A program made the translations under genes and the position numbers. Below are positions 1-8,206 of a DNA stretch of 64,000 nt, piece after piece. Each line of letters starts with the position of its first letter. Within the stretch, counting starts at the first letter, position 1. The stretch is taken from assembly GCF_003201285.1 (NCBI RefSeq), contig NZ_QICS01000003.1, positions 1 to 64,000 of the forward strand, given 5' to 3'. A model generated the notes under the pieces. That model did no database searches. It saw only the letters and a list, made by a program, of their open reading frames with translations, and was not told the DNA's origin. The DNA is from Lachnotalea glycerini. GTDB taxonomy: Bacteria; Bacillota; Clostridia; Lachnospirales; Lachnospiraceae.

Positions 1-41
1 TCACGAAATCTTTAAATCTAGTTAGATTCTGAAAGGTTTCA

Positions 42-69
42 TTGACATGCAAAAAAATCCTTGTATAAT
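42..69 (+). promoter_or_regulatory. Near-consensus sigma-A promoter pointing rightward
   Basis: TTGACA at 42-47 and TATAAT at 64-69 are separated by 16 bp. Both hexamers match the vegetative consensus perfectly, which is rare in this window. Transcription would start near 76, exactly where a 10-bp stem-loop begins. No gene follows on the plus strand; the next 400 bp are the 3' end of a minus-strand gene. It could serve a small RNA, be the outward promoter of an insertion cut off by the window edge, or be fortuitous. Confidence 0.5.
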
Positions 70-75
70 GCAAGT

Positions 76-142
76 AAGGGCAGAACCATTGTAATCGACT
101 CTGCCCTTAAATAACTATCAACATATCTTATGTCAGTTTTTT
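76..142 (+). ncRNA. Candidate short structured RNA or element end
   Basis: Downstream of the consensus promoter lies a perfect 10-bp inverted repeat (75-84 and 100-109, TAAGGGCAGA / TCTGCCCTTA, 15-nt loop). It is followed by a 5-bp hairpin (121-125 / 129-133), then CAG and six T residues at 137-142, which resembles a weak intrinsic terminator. The predicted transcript is about 65 nt and would end just at the 3' end of the truncated polymerase gene on the opposite strand. An alternative is the remnant end of a mobile element. There is no homology evidence; the call rests on arrangement alone. Confidence 0.3.
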
Positions 143-146
143 GTGT

Positions 147-467
147 TTACACAAAACTTGAAACAGTCTCTTTTACAATTCCTTTATCTAAAATAAATAA
201 AAATAGTAAACCCCAAAACATCACCATCTGTTGATATGATAAGCCTAAATTATTAAAAATCATACATGTAAAATTATAAAAGCATTCTAAAGTTATATTC
301 ATGCTTTTAACATTATAAAATACAGATTGGTATCCTGGTGTATCTATATTGAAATAACAGCCACCAATTAATACCCATAACCATAACAATTGAATATATT
401 TAATTCCTTTTTTTTCTTCCAATATTATCGGAAACACAATCAAAATAATAGTAATTATATACTGCAT
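147..467 (-). pseudogene. EpsG-like polysaccharide polymerase, N-terminal fragment
   Basis: The 106-residue product is very hydrophobic. It carries the N-terminal pattern of EpsG-type Wzy polymerases: a first membrane segment, a DTPGYQSVFYN stretch corresponding to the family's conserved extracytoplasmic D..Y..Y region, and a following LGLSYQQ segment with another membrane helix. Family members usually have about 350 residues with ten or more helices, so roughly the C-terminal two thirds are missing. The reading frame stops in a small palindrome (139-156), and the sequence beyond it does not look like EpsG in any frame. It lies 13 bp downstream of a glycosyltransferase gene in the same operon. 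A full enzyme would join repeat units outside the membrane; this stump is probably inactive. Confidence 0.6.
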
Positions 468-480
468 TATATCCTCTCCG

Positions 481-1440
481 CTAATCCATCATACCTAATC
501 TAAACTTTATTTTATATTTTAGATTTTTGCTCCTTAATACAAAATAATGTAAATTAAAATATTTCTTTTTTATTTTATTAAAATTTTTCAATGAAACATC
601 ATCCGTCTGGGCTTCAAAAACATTTGGTACAATTTTAATGGATTCAGTTTTTAAAGCAATTTCTTTTACTTTCATCTTCCTTTTTTGTAAATGTATATAA
701 GTATATTCTTCTTCTATCAGTTTACCTTTTTCAATATACATATATAACAATATACCTTTATTCCACCAAAATAAACCTTTTTTATTTTTATCAACAACTT
801 TTTCTGTGTTATTGTACCATGTTACTAATTTGAAATTAGATGACTTTGTATAGATATCTGCACATTTAGAATCTTTGTATATCGGAACATTATAAGTTTC
901 AAATAAATTATTTATACTTCCTTTATATCCTTCATCAAAAACCCATTCATTATGTTTTAAAAAAGCCTTTTTATATAATTTTTCTCCATGATAATCATTC
1001 ATAAATCTTCTATTATTTTCAATTGTATTTTTAAATAAAGTTAAATGGCCTAATGTATAAATTTTCTCATAATTATTCAAAATATCATCTGTAATAAACT
1101 TACTTAAATCTCCCCAAATTACATCTAAATCACAAAATCCCCAAAAATCATATTCCTGAATGTCTTCTTCAAAAATATAACCATATGCTGGTTTAAAATC
1201 ACATAACTTGTGAACGTTTCTAATTTCAATAGGAAAATCAAATTTTTTATTTATCTTATCTGTCATGTTACGGAATGATAATTTTTTTAATAATACATTT
1301 TCTGGATATAAATATTCTTCTTCATTGTCAGTATAGATAAGCCATGTATACTGCTTGTTATATTTACATGATTTTAAGAATAAACTAAAATAAGATGGGA
1401 ATTTTCCAAAATAAGAAATGATTAGTACAATCTTTTTCAA
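481..1440 (-). CDS. Putative glycosyltransferase, DUF6625-like
   Basis: This 319-residue soluble protein resembles DUF6625-type proteins found in polysaccharide loci, which are thought to be GT-A-like glycosyltransferases. It starts with a hydrophobic beta strand, contains a KLCDFKPAYG segment (about 78-87) and a WGFCDLDVIWGDL segment (about 100-112) whose D-L-D probably binds metal and nucleotide. The start is TTG, not ATG: an AGGAGGT site lies 8 nt upstream, and the TTG overlaps the TGA stop of the preceding gene (TTGA), which suggests translational coupling. It is the penultimate gene of the left operon, just before the truncated polymerase. Substrate unknown; the family name is from memory. 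Confidence 0.6.
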   Translation of the reverse strand: MKKIVLIISYFGKFPSYFSLFLKSCKYNKQYTWLIYTDNEEEYLYPENVLLKKLSFRNMTDKINKKFDFPIEIRNVHKLCDFKPAYGYIFEEDIQEYDFWGFCDLDVIWGDLSKFITDDILNNYEKIYTLGHLTLFKNTIENNRRFMNDYHGEKLYKKAFLKHNEWVFDEGYKGSINNLFETYNVPIYKDSKCADIYTKSSNFKLVTWYNNTEKVVDKNKKGLFWWNKGILLYMYIEKGKLIEEEYTYIHLQKRKMKVKEIALKTESIKIVPNVFEAQTDDVSLKNFNKIKKKYFNLHYFVLRSKNLKYKIKFRLGMMD

Positions 1441-2468
1441 CGCATTTTACCTCCTATTGAAGCTAACAACAATATTGCGGAATAAATCTTACATTGTATA
1501 CAACATTTCATTAGTCGATAATATAAAACGGCAAACTTATTTGTAAAATAAACATATTGAAAATTACCTTTCATTTTTGTTTGAACTGCTTTATCCTCAA
1601 TTACAGTTTTAGCCATATTTTTTCTATTTTTCCAACTACACTCTAACTTATTTGAGTAAATATCAGATATATACGAAATAACTTCTCGAATTACCAATGC
1701 GTCTTTATATTGTTTTAAATCATGCTTGATGTTCATTTCTTTAGCAAATATGTCAACTGCATTGTCTAATTTCCATATATTTTCTAAATAGTCCTTATGA
1801 AAAACAGCTGTAATACTATTTCTTCGTTTTCTATAGTATACCGTACTTGTGTTAATAAAGGCAATTTTATTAATAACTTTCATACACTCTAGATTAAACA
1901 AGAAGTCCTCTCCCCCAACCACATCTTCACCAAATATAATATTATTTTCAACAACAGCAACTCTTTTAATTAATAAGGAATGTGTTCTCCACCCCCTACC
2001 TGCTCCTATCATGACTTTCATTGCAAAATCTATTGGTTCTTCAATACACAATTCTTTATTAAAATGAAATTTTATTCCCACTAAATTATCATCTTCGTCT
2101 ATACAAAAATACCTGTCTGGCATAACCATGTGTGCTTGTGACTCTATCGCCCTCAGTACCAAACTTTCTACCGCATTTTCTACTAAAACATCATCACTGT
2201 CTAAAAACACTATATATTCTCCTGTTGCCATCAATATTCCTTGATTTCGTGCTTTTCCTGCACCAGAATTATTAATATGTTTTATTAAAATATTGGAATA
2301 TTTTTGTGAATACATATCGCACACATTTTCCGAACCATCCGTTGACCCATCATCAATTAAAATTATTTCTATATTGGCATATGTTTGGCTTAATGCGGAA
2401 CATATGGACTTTTCCAAGTATTGTATTGTATTGTAAACTGGAATAATAATTGATACTTTTCTTTCCAT
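1437..2468 (-). CDS. Family 2 glycosyltransferase
   Basis: This is a 343-residue GT-A enzyme that would transfer a sugar from a nucleotide sugar to a lipid-linked acceptor on the cytoplasmic face. It shows the GT2 hallmarks VSIIIPVYNT at the N terminus, a DDGSTDGS nucleotide-binding motif about 40 residues in, and the metal-binding FLDSDD motif near residue 90. The C-terminal 100 residues are basic and weakly hydrophobic, as in EpsH/CpsI-type enzymes. A GTG six codons upstream (2486) is open, but AAAGG sits nine bases before the ATG at 2468, so the ATG is preferred. It lies 28 nt after the preceding rhamnosyltransferase-like gene. Sugar specificity cannot be read from the sequence. Confidence 0.85.
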   Translation of the reverse strand: MERKVSIIIPVYNTIQYLEKSICSALSQTYANIEIILIDDGSTDGSENVCDMYSQKYSNILIKHINNSGAGKARNQGILMATGEYIVFLDSDDVLVENAVESLVLRAIESQAHMVMPDRYFCIDEDDNLVGIKFHFNKELCIEEPIDFAMKVMIGAGRGWRTHSLLIKRVAVVENNIIFGEDVVGGEDFLFNLECMKVINKIAFINTSTVYYRKRRNSITAVFHKDYLENIWKLDNAVDIFAKEMNIKHDLKQYKDALVIREVISYISDIYSNKLECSWKNRKNMAKTVIEDKAVQTKMKGNFQYVYFTNKFAVLYYRLMKCCIQCKIYSAILLLASIGGKMR

Positions 2469-2496
2469 ATTATCATACCTTTCCACTTATATTTTT

Positions 2497-3378
2497 TTAC
2501 TTTTCTATTGAACTATTTATTGGTAAATCCCCCATAACGCCTTGTTTATAGTGTAAATATCCCAAATAACTAGCTTTAATTTTCTTTATTTTATTCTTTT
2601 CGCCTAATAATATATTAACATATATTCTAATAAGCCTCTTAAATGCATATAACTTATACTTTTTATATTTACTTTTAAAGTAAAAATTATTTCTTGTCAT
2701 AAAATAATATCTCTTCTCATTATGATGTAAAACATGAAAAATCATATTTAATTTATTGGCGTTAACCATATTACCTACTTGCTGCTGAAATACTGAATTT
2801 CCCACACGTTTTAGTTTATAGCCATTTTCTAAAAACCACATACTCAAATCTACATCAACATAAGATACAAAATAATTGTCTAATGGCAACGCTCTTTGTA
2901 CAGCATTTATATTTACAAAACTTCCAGATGTCATACAAAACTTAACATCTTTAACCTCGTCCCATTTCAATGATAAATTACTACACATCATCATATCTTT
3001 CTTGACATTATAATAAATTTTTTTATAATTAGCCGAATATATCCCAACATTTTCCTCATAGTATGTTTCAATATAATGTAACAATTTTTCTATTTCTTCA
3101 TTTGGATATTCACTATCTTGATCCATTGTTAACAAAAAATCTATTTCTTCCTTATATGCCCATTTAAATGCATAATTCAATGCTTTTGAAATACCTTTAT
3201 TTTCATTCATTGTATGATATTTAATACTTGGCAATTCCTTATTTAAATTTTCACTATAATCCTCTTGTGAATTATCGACAACTAAAAAACTTCCGAAAAT
3301 TTGGCTATATTTTTTTAACCTCATTATTACTTCATTTATTTCCGGATTATATAGTAGTACAAATATACCAAATTTCAT
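2497..3378 (-). CDS. Rhamnosyltransferase-like family 2 glycosyltransferase
   Basis: The 293-residue protein follows the RfbF/WsaE-like rhamnosyltransferase branch of GT2 rather than the EpsH branch. It begins MKFGIFVLLYNP, has VVDNSQED in place of the usual DDGS motif, then NKGISKALNYAF and LLTMDQDSEY (the DxD equivalent, about residue 110), and later a SYVDVDLSMWF stretch. Members of this branch often add L-rhamnose or a related 6-deoxy sugar from a dTDP donor, which fits the rmlD gene elsewhere in the window, but specificity is an inference. The start ATG has GAAAGGA upstream. A 21-nt gap separates it from the upstream GT4 gene; the same operon is likely. Confidence 0.8.
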   Translation of the reverse strand: MKFGIFVLLYNPEINEVIMRLKKYSQIFGSFLVVDNSQEDYSENLNKELPSIKYHTMNENKGISKALNYAFKWAYKEEIDFLLTMDQDSEYPNEEIEKLLHYIETYYEENVGIYSANYKKIYYNVKKDMMMCSNLSLKWDEVKDVKFCMTSGSFVNINAVQRALPLDNYFVSYVDVDLSMWFLENGYKLKRVGNSVFQQQVGNMVNANKLNMIFHVLHHNEKRYYFMTRNNFYFKSKYKKYKLYAFKRLIRIYVNILLGEKNKIKKIKASYLGYLHYKQGVMGDLPINSSIEK

Positions 3379-3399
3379 TTTTCTTTCCTTTCATGCTAT

Positions 3400-4482
3400 T
3401 TAAATTTCTCTTATATATGCATCAACTACTATCTGTCTGTCAAATTCACTTTCCATTTTCTTTCTCGCCCTCAAGCCCATTTGTTTCTTTTCTTCGTAAC
3501 TTAATGTTATAAATTTTTCAACCTTATCTATTAAATCTTTAGTATCTCTTTGTTTAGCTATATACCCTGTCACTCCATCTTCAACCGTTTCCCTACATCC
3601 GCTTCTATCTGTTGTTATAACAGGTCTTCCACATGCAGCACTCTCTAAACACACATTTGACATTCCCTCAGGATAATATGATGGATGAATTGTACAATGA
3701 GAATTTGCAATAAAATCTTTTATATTTCGTACCATACCATGGTATACAATAATCTCTTTTTTTTGTAGTTTTTTTAACTTTTCTTCATAGCTTTCTTCGC
3801 AGAAACCACAAATATGAAATCGCGTATTTGTATATTTATTATGAATGTATTCAGCCATATCTAAATATTGCTCTATGCCTTTTTCTTTCATTATTCGTGA
3901 GATAAATATAAAATTCATTATTTCATCACTAGGATATTCAACTACAAAAAACTTTTTTAAGTTAACTCCCGACCCTGGTAATAATTCGGTTCTATATTTT
4001 GCCGATATTTTACTCTCAAAAAAATTCTTATTTTCAATATTTTGAAAATAGATACATTGTATTTTTCTAAATGCAATTTTATACAAAGTAGTAGTAATAT
4101 ATTGCAGTATTCCATCATGCTCAAGTGCTGTACCTAATCCGGTAATATTTCCTACATATCTAATATTGCAAATACTTGACGCTATTCCTCCATATATATT
4201 AGGTTTGATAGTATACATAAAAACTACATCTGGTTTTTCAGCTTTCATTATTTTACAATAATTTAATAGTAATTTTATATCTTTAACAGGGTTTGTCCCA
4301 TGTCTATCAATTTTAGTCTCAATAAATCTAGCACCTATATAACACAAATCATCAATTCTTTCACCATAAGGTGAAGATACAATAACTTCATGTCCTTCTT
4401 GTATAAGTTTTTCTACTAATTCCAATCTAAAATTATAAATTACAACATCATGATTTACTAAAAATAATATTTTTTTTCTCAT
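3400..4482 (-). CDS. Family 4 glycosyltransferase (PglA/CapM-like)
   Basis: This 360-residue GT-B enzyme has an N-terminal domain opening with KKILFLVNHDVVIYNFR and a C-terminal GT4 donor-binding domain. The latter carries HPSYYPEGMSNVCLESAACG and the E-x7-E motif around residues 270-290, followed by GRPVITTDRSGCRE. The GNITGLGTAL stretch near residue 115 is typical of PglA/WbpU-like enzymes that add HexNAc to a polyprenyl-diphosphate sugar. With the phosphoglycosyl transferase two genes upstream, it is a good candidate for the second sugar added to the lipid carrier (inference). It begins 2 nt after the epimerase stop codon. Confidence 0.85.
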   Translation of the reverse strand: MRKKILFLVNHDVVIYNFRLELVEKLIQEGHEVIVSSPYGERIDDLCYIGARFIETKIDRHGTNPVKDIKLLLNYCKIMKAEKPDVVFMYTIKPNIYGGIASSICNIRYVGNITGLGTALEHDGILQYITTTLYKIAFRKIQCIYFQNIENKNFFESKISAKYRTELLPGSGVNLKKFFVVEYPSDEIMNFIFISRIMKEKGIEQYLDMAEYIHNKYTNTRFHICGFCEESYEEKLKKLQKKEIIVYHGMVRNIKDFIANSHCTIHPSYYPEGMSNVCLESAACGRPVITTDRSGCRETVEDGVTGYIAKQRDTKDLIDKVEKFITLSYEEKKQMGLRARKKMESEFDRQIVVDAYIREI

Positions 4483-4484
4483 CT

Positions 4485-5369
4485 CTATTTTTCCGTTTTG
4501 TAAATAGACTTTTCAAAATCATTTACAATATAACTTTCTTTTTCATATTTACTCATTTTCATATCATATGTTAAATTTCCAAATGCTTTATTGGTTAATT
4601 TTCCTATCTTCCCAGGTAATTTACTAGCTATAACTATGGCAATACTCATAGATTTTGTAAAATATATTTTTTTACCATCCACTTTTGCAATTTGTTTAAC
4701 CATTTCTGTCGTAGATACAAATTCACGATTTTGTGGAAAAAATATTCCCTCATCCTGATTAATTATAATTAACCTGATAAATTCACACAGGTTATCTATA
4801 TGCAACATACTTCTTTTATTAAATACTACTGGAAAAACAGGCATTATATGTGCCAGTTTAGAGAGCATCTGATAATTTCCTTTACTACCTTTACCATATA
4901 TCATTGGTGGTCTGATAACCGCTATTTTAAAGGTAGAATCCTGCAACTCCATCAACCCTTTTTCAGCTTGAAGTTTACTATCTCCATAGAAGTTTGCCGG
5001 TAATGGCTTCGTTGTTGAATCTATTATTTTGTCCTTACCATATGGAGCACTGTCACCATAGATAATAATACTACTCATAAAAATAAATTGCTTTACCTCT
5101 TCTGCTTTTGCTTTTTTTGCAACATCAATTGCAAGATCACAATTTATCTCATAATATTTCTTTTTTATCTCTTCTGAAACATTACCAACATCTGCATGAG
5201 CTATTCCTGCAACATGAAATATGGTATCATATCCTTGAAAACATTGCTCTTTCCATTTTCCATTTATGGTATCTATCGTATCAACATGAATATCCTTATA
5301 ATTAGAAAGCCAATTATCTACCGACATTCCTATATAGCTATTAGCACCTGTAATTAATACTTTTTTCAT
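4485..5369 (-). CDS. NAD-dependent sugar epimerase/dehydratase
   Basis: This is a 294-residue short-chain dehydrogenase/reductase of the extended class. The N-terminal Rossmann motif is GANSYIG (about 7-13); FHVAGIAHADV follows, then FMSSIIIYGDS and the catalytic YGDSK (Y-x3-K, about 150). The overall layout resembles WbpV/Gne/CapN-type UDP-hexose or UDP-HexNAc 4-epimerases and 4-ketoreductases. The protein is slightly short for GalE (about 330). Placed between the GT4 gene and the initiating transferase, it may supply the first sugar, for example by reducing the 4-keto product of the dehydratase encoded upstream. The exact reaction is not resolvable here. Confidence 0.75.
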   Translation of the reverse strand: MKKVLITGANSYIGMSVDNWLSNYKDIHVDTIDTINGKWKEQCFQGYDTIFHVAGIAHADVGNVSEEIKKKYYEINCDLAIDVAKKAKAEEVKQFIFMSSIIIYGDSAPYGKDKIIDSTTKPLPANFYGDSKLQAEKGLMELQDSTFKIAVIRPPMIYGKGSKGNYQMLSKLAHIMPVFPVVFNKRSMLHIDNLCEFIRLIIINQDEGIFFPQNREFVSTTEMVKQIAKVDGKKIYFTKSMSIAIVIASKLPGKIGKLTNKAFGNLTYDMKMSKYEKESYIVNDFEKSIYKTEK

Positions 5370-5370
5370 C

Positions 5371-5997
5371 TTATTCCTTATCCTCGTTTATTTCTCCTGT
5401 TCCACCTTCTGTAACTCCATCCGATTTCAGAACAGAAAATATTGTTCCAATAAAGCATCTTATATCAAATGCCAAACTAATCTTTTCTAAATATTCACCG
5501 TCTAATTTTGCTTTAACGGATATGTCAAGTTCATCTCTTCCATTAATTTGTGCCCATCCAGTCAGTCCAGGTCTTATATCATTTGCACCATATTTATCAC
5601 GTTCTTCTATCAAATCATATTGATTCCATAAAGCAGGTCTTGGTCCAATTATGCTCATATTGCCTCTTAATATATTAAATATCTGTGGCAATTCATCCAA
5701 ACTTGTTTTCCTTAAAAATTTTCCGACTTTTGTTATATATTGTTTTGGGTCTGACAATAAGTGTGTTGGCATATCTTTTGGTGTATCTATATACATAGTT
5801 CTAAACTTAAGTATTTGAAAATATGTTTTATTAATCCCTACCCTCTTTTGTTTGAATAATATGGGCCCCGAACTATCAATTTTTATTATAATTGCAATAA
5901 TCAATAAAATAGGCAATAGCACTATACAGCCTATAAAACTTAACAAAATATCTCCGATTCGCTTAATCATATAATAAACTTTTTTTCTATTTTTCAT
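5371..5997 (-). CDS. Initiating phosphoglycosyl transferase (PglC/WcaJ-C-like)
   Basis: This 208-residue monotopic phosphoglycosyl transferase transfers a sugar-1-phosphate from a UDP-sugar to undecaprenyl phosphate and thereby starts a repeat unit. One re-entrant hydrophobic segment (about 12-38) is followed by LFKQKRVG, LKFRTM, RKTSLDELPQIFNILRGNMS (catalytic Asp-Glu dyad), IGPRP and RPGLTGWAQINGRDEL, all family signatures. It lacks the extra N-terminal membrane domain of WbaP/WcaJ and so matches the minimal PglC size. The start used gives a long basic N terminus; MIKRIGD nine residues later is less well supported by a binding site. It is the only clear initiating enzyme in the window. Confidence 0.9.
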   Translation of the reverse strand: MKNRKKVYYMIKRIGDILLSFIGCIVLLPILLIIAIIIKIDSSGPILFKQKRVGINKTYFQILKFRTMYIDTPKDMPTHLLSDPKQYITKVGKFLRKTSLDELPQIFNILRGNMSIIGPRPALWNQYDLIEERDKYGANDIRPGLTGWAQINGRDELDISVKAKLDGEYLEKISLAFDIRCFIGTIFSVLKSDGVTEGGTGEINEDKE

Positions 5998-6042
5998 TTT
6001 TATACACTCTCATATCTCTTTCTACTTCAATATATACACATA

Positions 6043-6073
6043 GCCTTGAAAATAGTCCCCCTATCTCCAAGGC
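6043..6073 (-). other. Intercistronic stem-loop
   Basis: In the 82-nt gap between the dehydratase and phosphoglycosyl transferase genes, GCCTTG (6043-6048) pairs with CAAGGC (6068-6073), and an inner ATAG (6052-6055) pairs with CTAT (6061-6064). No T-run follows on either strand, so it is not a convincing terminator. It could be a processing or mRNA-stability element, or be fortuitous. Confidence 0.25.
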
Positions 6074-6079
6074 CTTAAT

Positions 6080-7939
6080 TTACTTATTTTGGATTGAATA
6101 GGTAGGTACAATTCTCTGCACCCACTCCCTGATATCATCAGGTTCCTCAGCTACGTAATTGTTCAATTCTTCTAATTGTTTCAAAAAATTTTCTTCATTC
6201 ATATCAATAGGTTTTCCTATATGAATTAACTGATTATCTGTTTCTTGTAAACCTTCTTCTTTCATTAAAAGCTCTTCATACATTTTTTCACCCATACGTA
6301 ATCCAGTAAATTCTATCTTGATATCTTCATCTGGTTTATGTCCTGATAATAGAATCAAATTTTTAGCCAAATCAAGAATTTTTACAGGTTCACCCATATC
6401 CAGAACAAATATTTCACCGCCTTTGGCATATGCTCCTGCCTGTAATACTAACGATACCGCTTCTGGTATTGTCATAAAATATCTTACTATATCAGGATGT
6501 GTAACAGTCACTGGCCCACCCCTCGTAATTTGCTTTTTAAACAATGGGATTACACTTCCATTGCTACCCAACACATTTCCAAATCTTACTGCAACAAATT
6601 CTGTTTGTGAACGGCTATTGTATGTCTGTATAATCATTTCGCAGATACGTTTTGTAGCTCCCATTATATTGGTAGGATTAACCGCTTTATCCGTACTTAT
6701 CATTACAAAGCGTTTTATTTTATATTTATCGGCGGCCTGCACTACTTTCCATGTTCCAAATACATTGTTTTTAACCGCTTCATTTGGACTATCTTCCATA
6801 AGCGGAACATGCTTATGTGCTGCTGCATGGTATACCATATCAGGTCTAAATTCATCAAAAATTTTGTCAATTCTTTTAGTATTTCTAACAGAAGCTATAA
6901 ACACATACAATTCTAACCCTGGAAATAATTGTTTTAATTCATTTTGAATATCATATGTTGTATTCTCGTAAATATCTACAATTATTAATTTCTTAGGCTT
7001 ATATGCTGCAATTTGTCTGCACAATTCACTTCCTATAGAACCACCACCGCCTGTAACCATAATTACTTTATCTGACACATATTCAAGGATTGTTGACAAA
7101 TCTACCTTTATAGCCTCTCTCCCCAGTAAATCATTAACATCTACTTCTTTTAACTTTGCAACTGATACTTCTCCATTAGCTAGCTGATAAATTCCTGGAA
7201 GTCTTTGAAGTTCACAGCCTGTTTTCTTACATATATTCAATATTTCTTTCAGATTTCCTTCTGACAATGTAGGGATTGCTATCAATATTTTATCAACTTC
7301 AAGTTTTTCTGTGAGTTTTGAAATATCATTTCTGTTTCCCATGACTTTTATTCCATGAAGAAATGAACCTCTTTTAGACGGATCATCATCCACTAGCCCC
7401 ACCACAACCATCTCTACATGTGAGCTTGTGTTGATCTCCTTAATCAGTGCATTGGCAGCTGCACCTGCTCCGACAATAAGAACTCTTTTTTGAGCTTTCT
7501 CATTTACTCTCATTCTAATTAACGCTCTAACCAATCGATAAATGTATCTAATGCCACATACCAATATAAATAAAAATATTGGATACAAGATATATGTTGA
7601 ACGAGGCATTGGCACTTTTTCACGTATTACTACCATTACAGTTATAGGATATAAGATACCGGCTATTCCGCAAGCACATGCAATATAAAACATTTCCCTT
7701 GCACCTGCATATTTCCAAATACTGCTGTACATTTTAAATATATAAAATATTAATATTGTTAATATTGTAAGCGTAGGTAATACTTTCCATGTTCTTTCAA
7801 AATAAACACTATTACTATTATCTATCTCGAATTCAAATCTAATCAATAAACATAACATACATGCCATTATAATCGCGCACATATCATACAATATAAAAAA
7901 AACTTTTTTTATGTATAATTCCAAATTGTAATTTCTCAT
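6080..7939 (-). CDS. Membrane UDP-HexNAc 4,6-dehydratase (PglF/CapD-like)
   Basis: The 619-residue protein has about four N-terminal membrane helices (first 140 residues), a CoA-binding-like Rossmann region (VLIVGAGAAANAL) and a C-terminal SDR dehydratase domain. That domain has VTGGGGSIGSEL near 295-306 and STDKA..P.N.MGATKR near 415-431. In this large-dehydratase class the usual catalytic Tyr is replaced by Met, and MGATK shows exactly that. It converts UDP-GlcNAc to a 4-keto-6-deoxy sugar, the first step to bacillosamine, QuiNAc or FucNAc. The upstream Met at 8035 has no binding site; the ATG at 7939 has AGGAG ten bases upstream and follows a recognisable promoter, so it is preferred. Founder gene of the left operon. 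Confidence 0.85.
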   Translation of the reverse strand: MRNYNLELYIKKVFFILYDMCAIIMACMLCLLIRFEFEIDNSNSVYFERTWKVLPTLTILTILIFYIFKMYSSIWKYAGAREMFYIACACGIAGILYPITVMVVIREKVPMPRSTYILYPIFLFILVCGIRYIYRLVRALIRMRVNEKAQKRVLIVGAGAAANALIKEINTSSHVEMVVVGLVDDDPSKRGSFLHGIKVMGNRNDISKLTEKLEVDKILIAIPTLSEGNLKEILNICKKTGCELQRLPGIYQLANGEVSVAKLKEVDVNDLLGREAIKVDLSTILEYVSDKVIMVTGGGGSIGSELCRQIAAYKPKKLIIVDIYENTTYDIQNELKQLFPGLELYVFIASVRNTKRIDKIFDEFRPDMVYHAAAHKHVPLMEDSPNEAVKNNVFGTWKVVQAADKYKIKRFVMISTDKAVNPTNIMGATKRICEMIIQTYNSRSQTEFVAVRFGNVLGSNGSVIPLFKKQITRGGPVTVTHPDIVRYFMTIPEAVSLVLQAGAYAKGGEIFVLDMGEPVKILDLAKNLILLSGHKPDEDIKIEFTGLRMGEKMYEELLMKEEGLQETDNQLIHIGKPIDMNEENFLKQLEELNNYVAEEPDDIREWVQRIVPTYSIQNK

Positions 7940-7993
7940 TTTGTAGATACTCCTATATAATATTTCTTTTTTGTAAATATTATTGCAATTTCT

Positions 7994-8022
7994 ATTATAC
8001 CTTTTTTTTCCCCTTCTTACAA
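7994..8022 (-). promoter_or_regulatory. Promoter of the left polysaccharide operon
   Basis: On the minus strand TTGTAA (8017-8022) lies 17 bp from a perfect TATAAT (7994-7999). Transcription would begin near 7987, giving a leader of about 48 nt before the dehydratase ATG. The -35 box is weak (4 of 6) and overlaps the edge of a directly repeated 11-bp motif, so an activator is possible. Confidence 0.5.
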
Positions 8023-8026
8023 CATT

Positions 8027-8144
8027 ATTCGGCATATAGGTTAACCAATCAAAGAATATTGCAGCTTTTCAAGCGACTAATTTTATACAGCCATTAAACA
8101 AATAACAATAAGCCTTTCTATTATAGCCAAACAATTCGGCATAT
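8027..8144 (-). repeat. Pair of 11-bp direct repeats beside -10 boxes
   Basis: ATATGCCGAAT (minus strand) occurs at 8027-8037 and 8134-8144. Each copy lies just upstream of TATAATAGAAA, whose TATAAT is at 7994-7999 and 8120-8125. The 170-bp stretch between the dehydratase and gmhA genes thus holds two similar motif-plus-minus-10 units, the distal one without a usable -35 box. This could be an activator-binding site or a duplicated promoter. Confidence 0.4.
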
Positions 8145-8206
8145 TGGTATAAAATTCAATTTAAAAATCATTCAATCAGTTTCTGGAATAAAAGAATTGA
8201 TGATAA

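Noticed and set aside
1-146. Left-edge sequence as a transposase gene
   Set aside because: A frame open to the left edge exists on the minus strand, but it is about 35 codons and shows no transposase motif; too short to call.
6318-6947. 209-codon open frame on the plus strand inside the dehydratase gene
   Set aside because: It lies opposite a well-conserved enzyme, has no recognisable domain and no supporting binding site.
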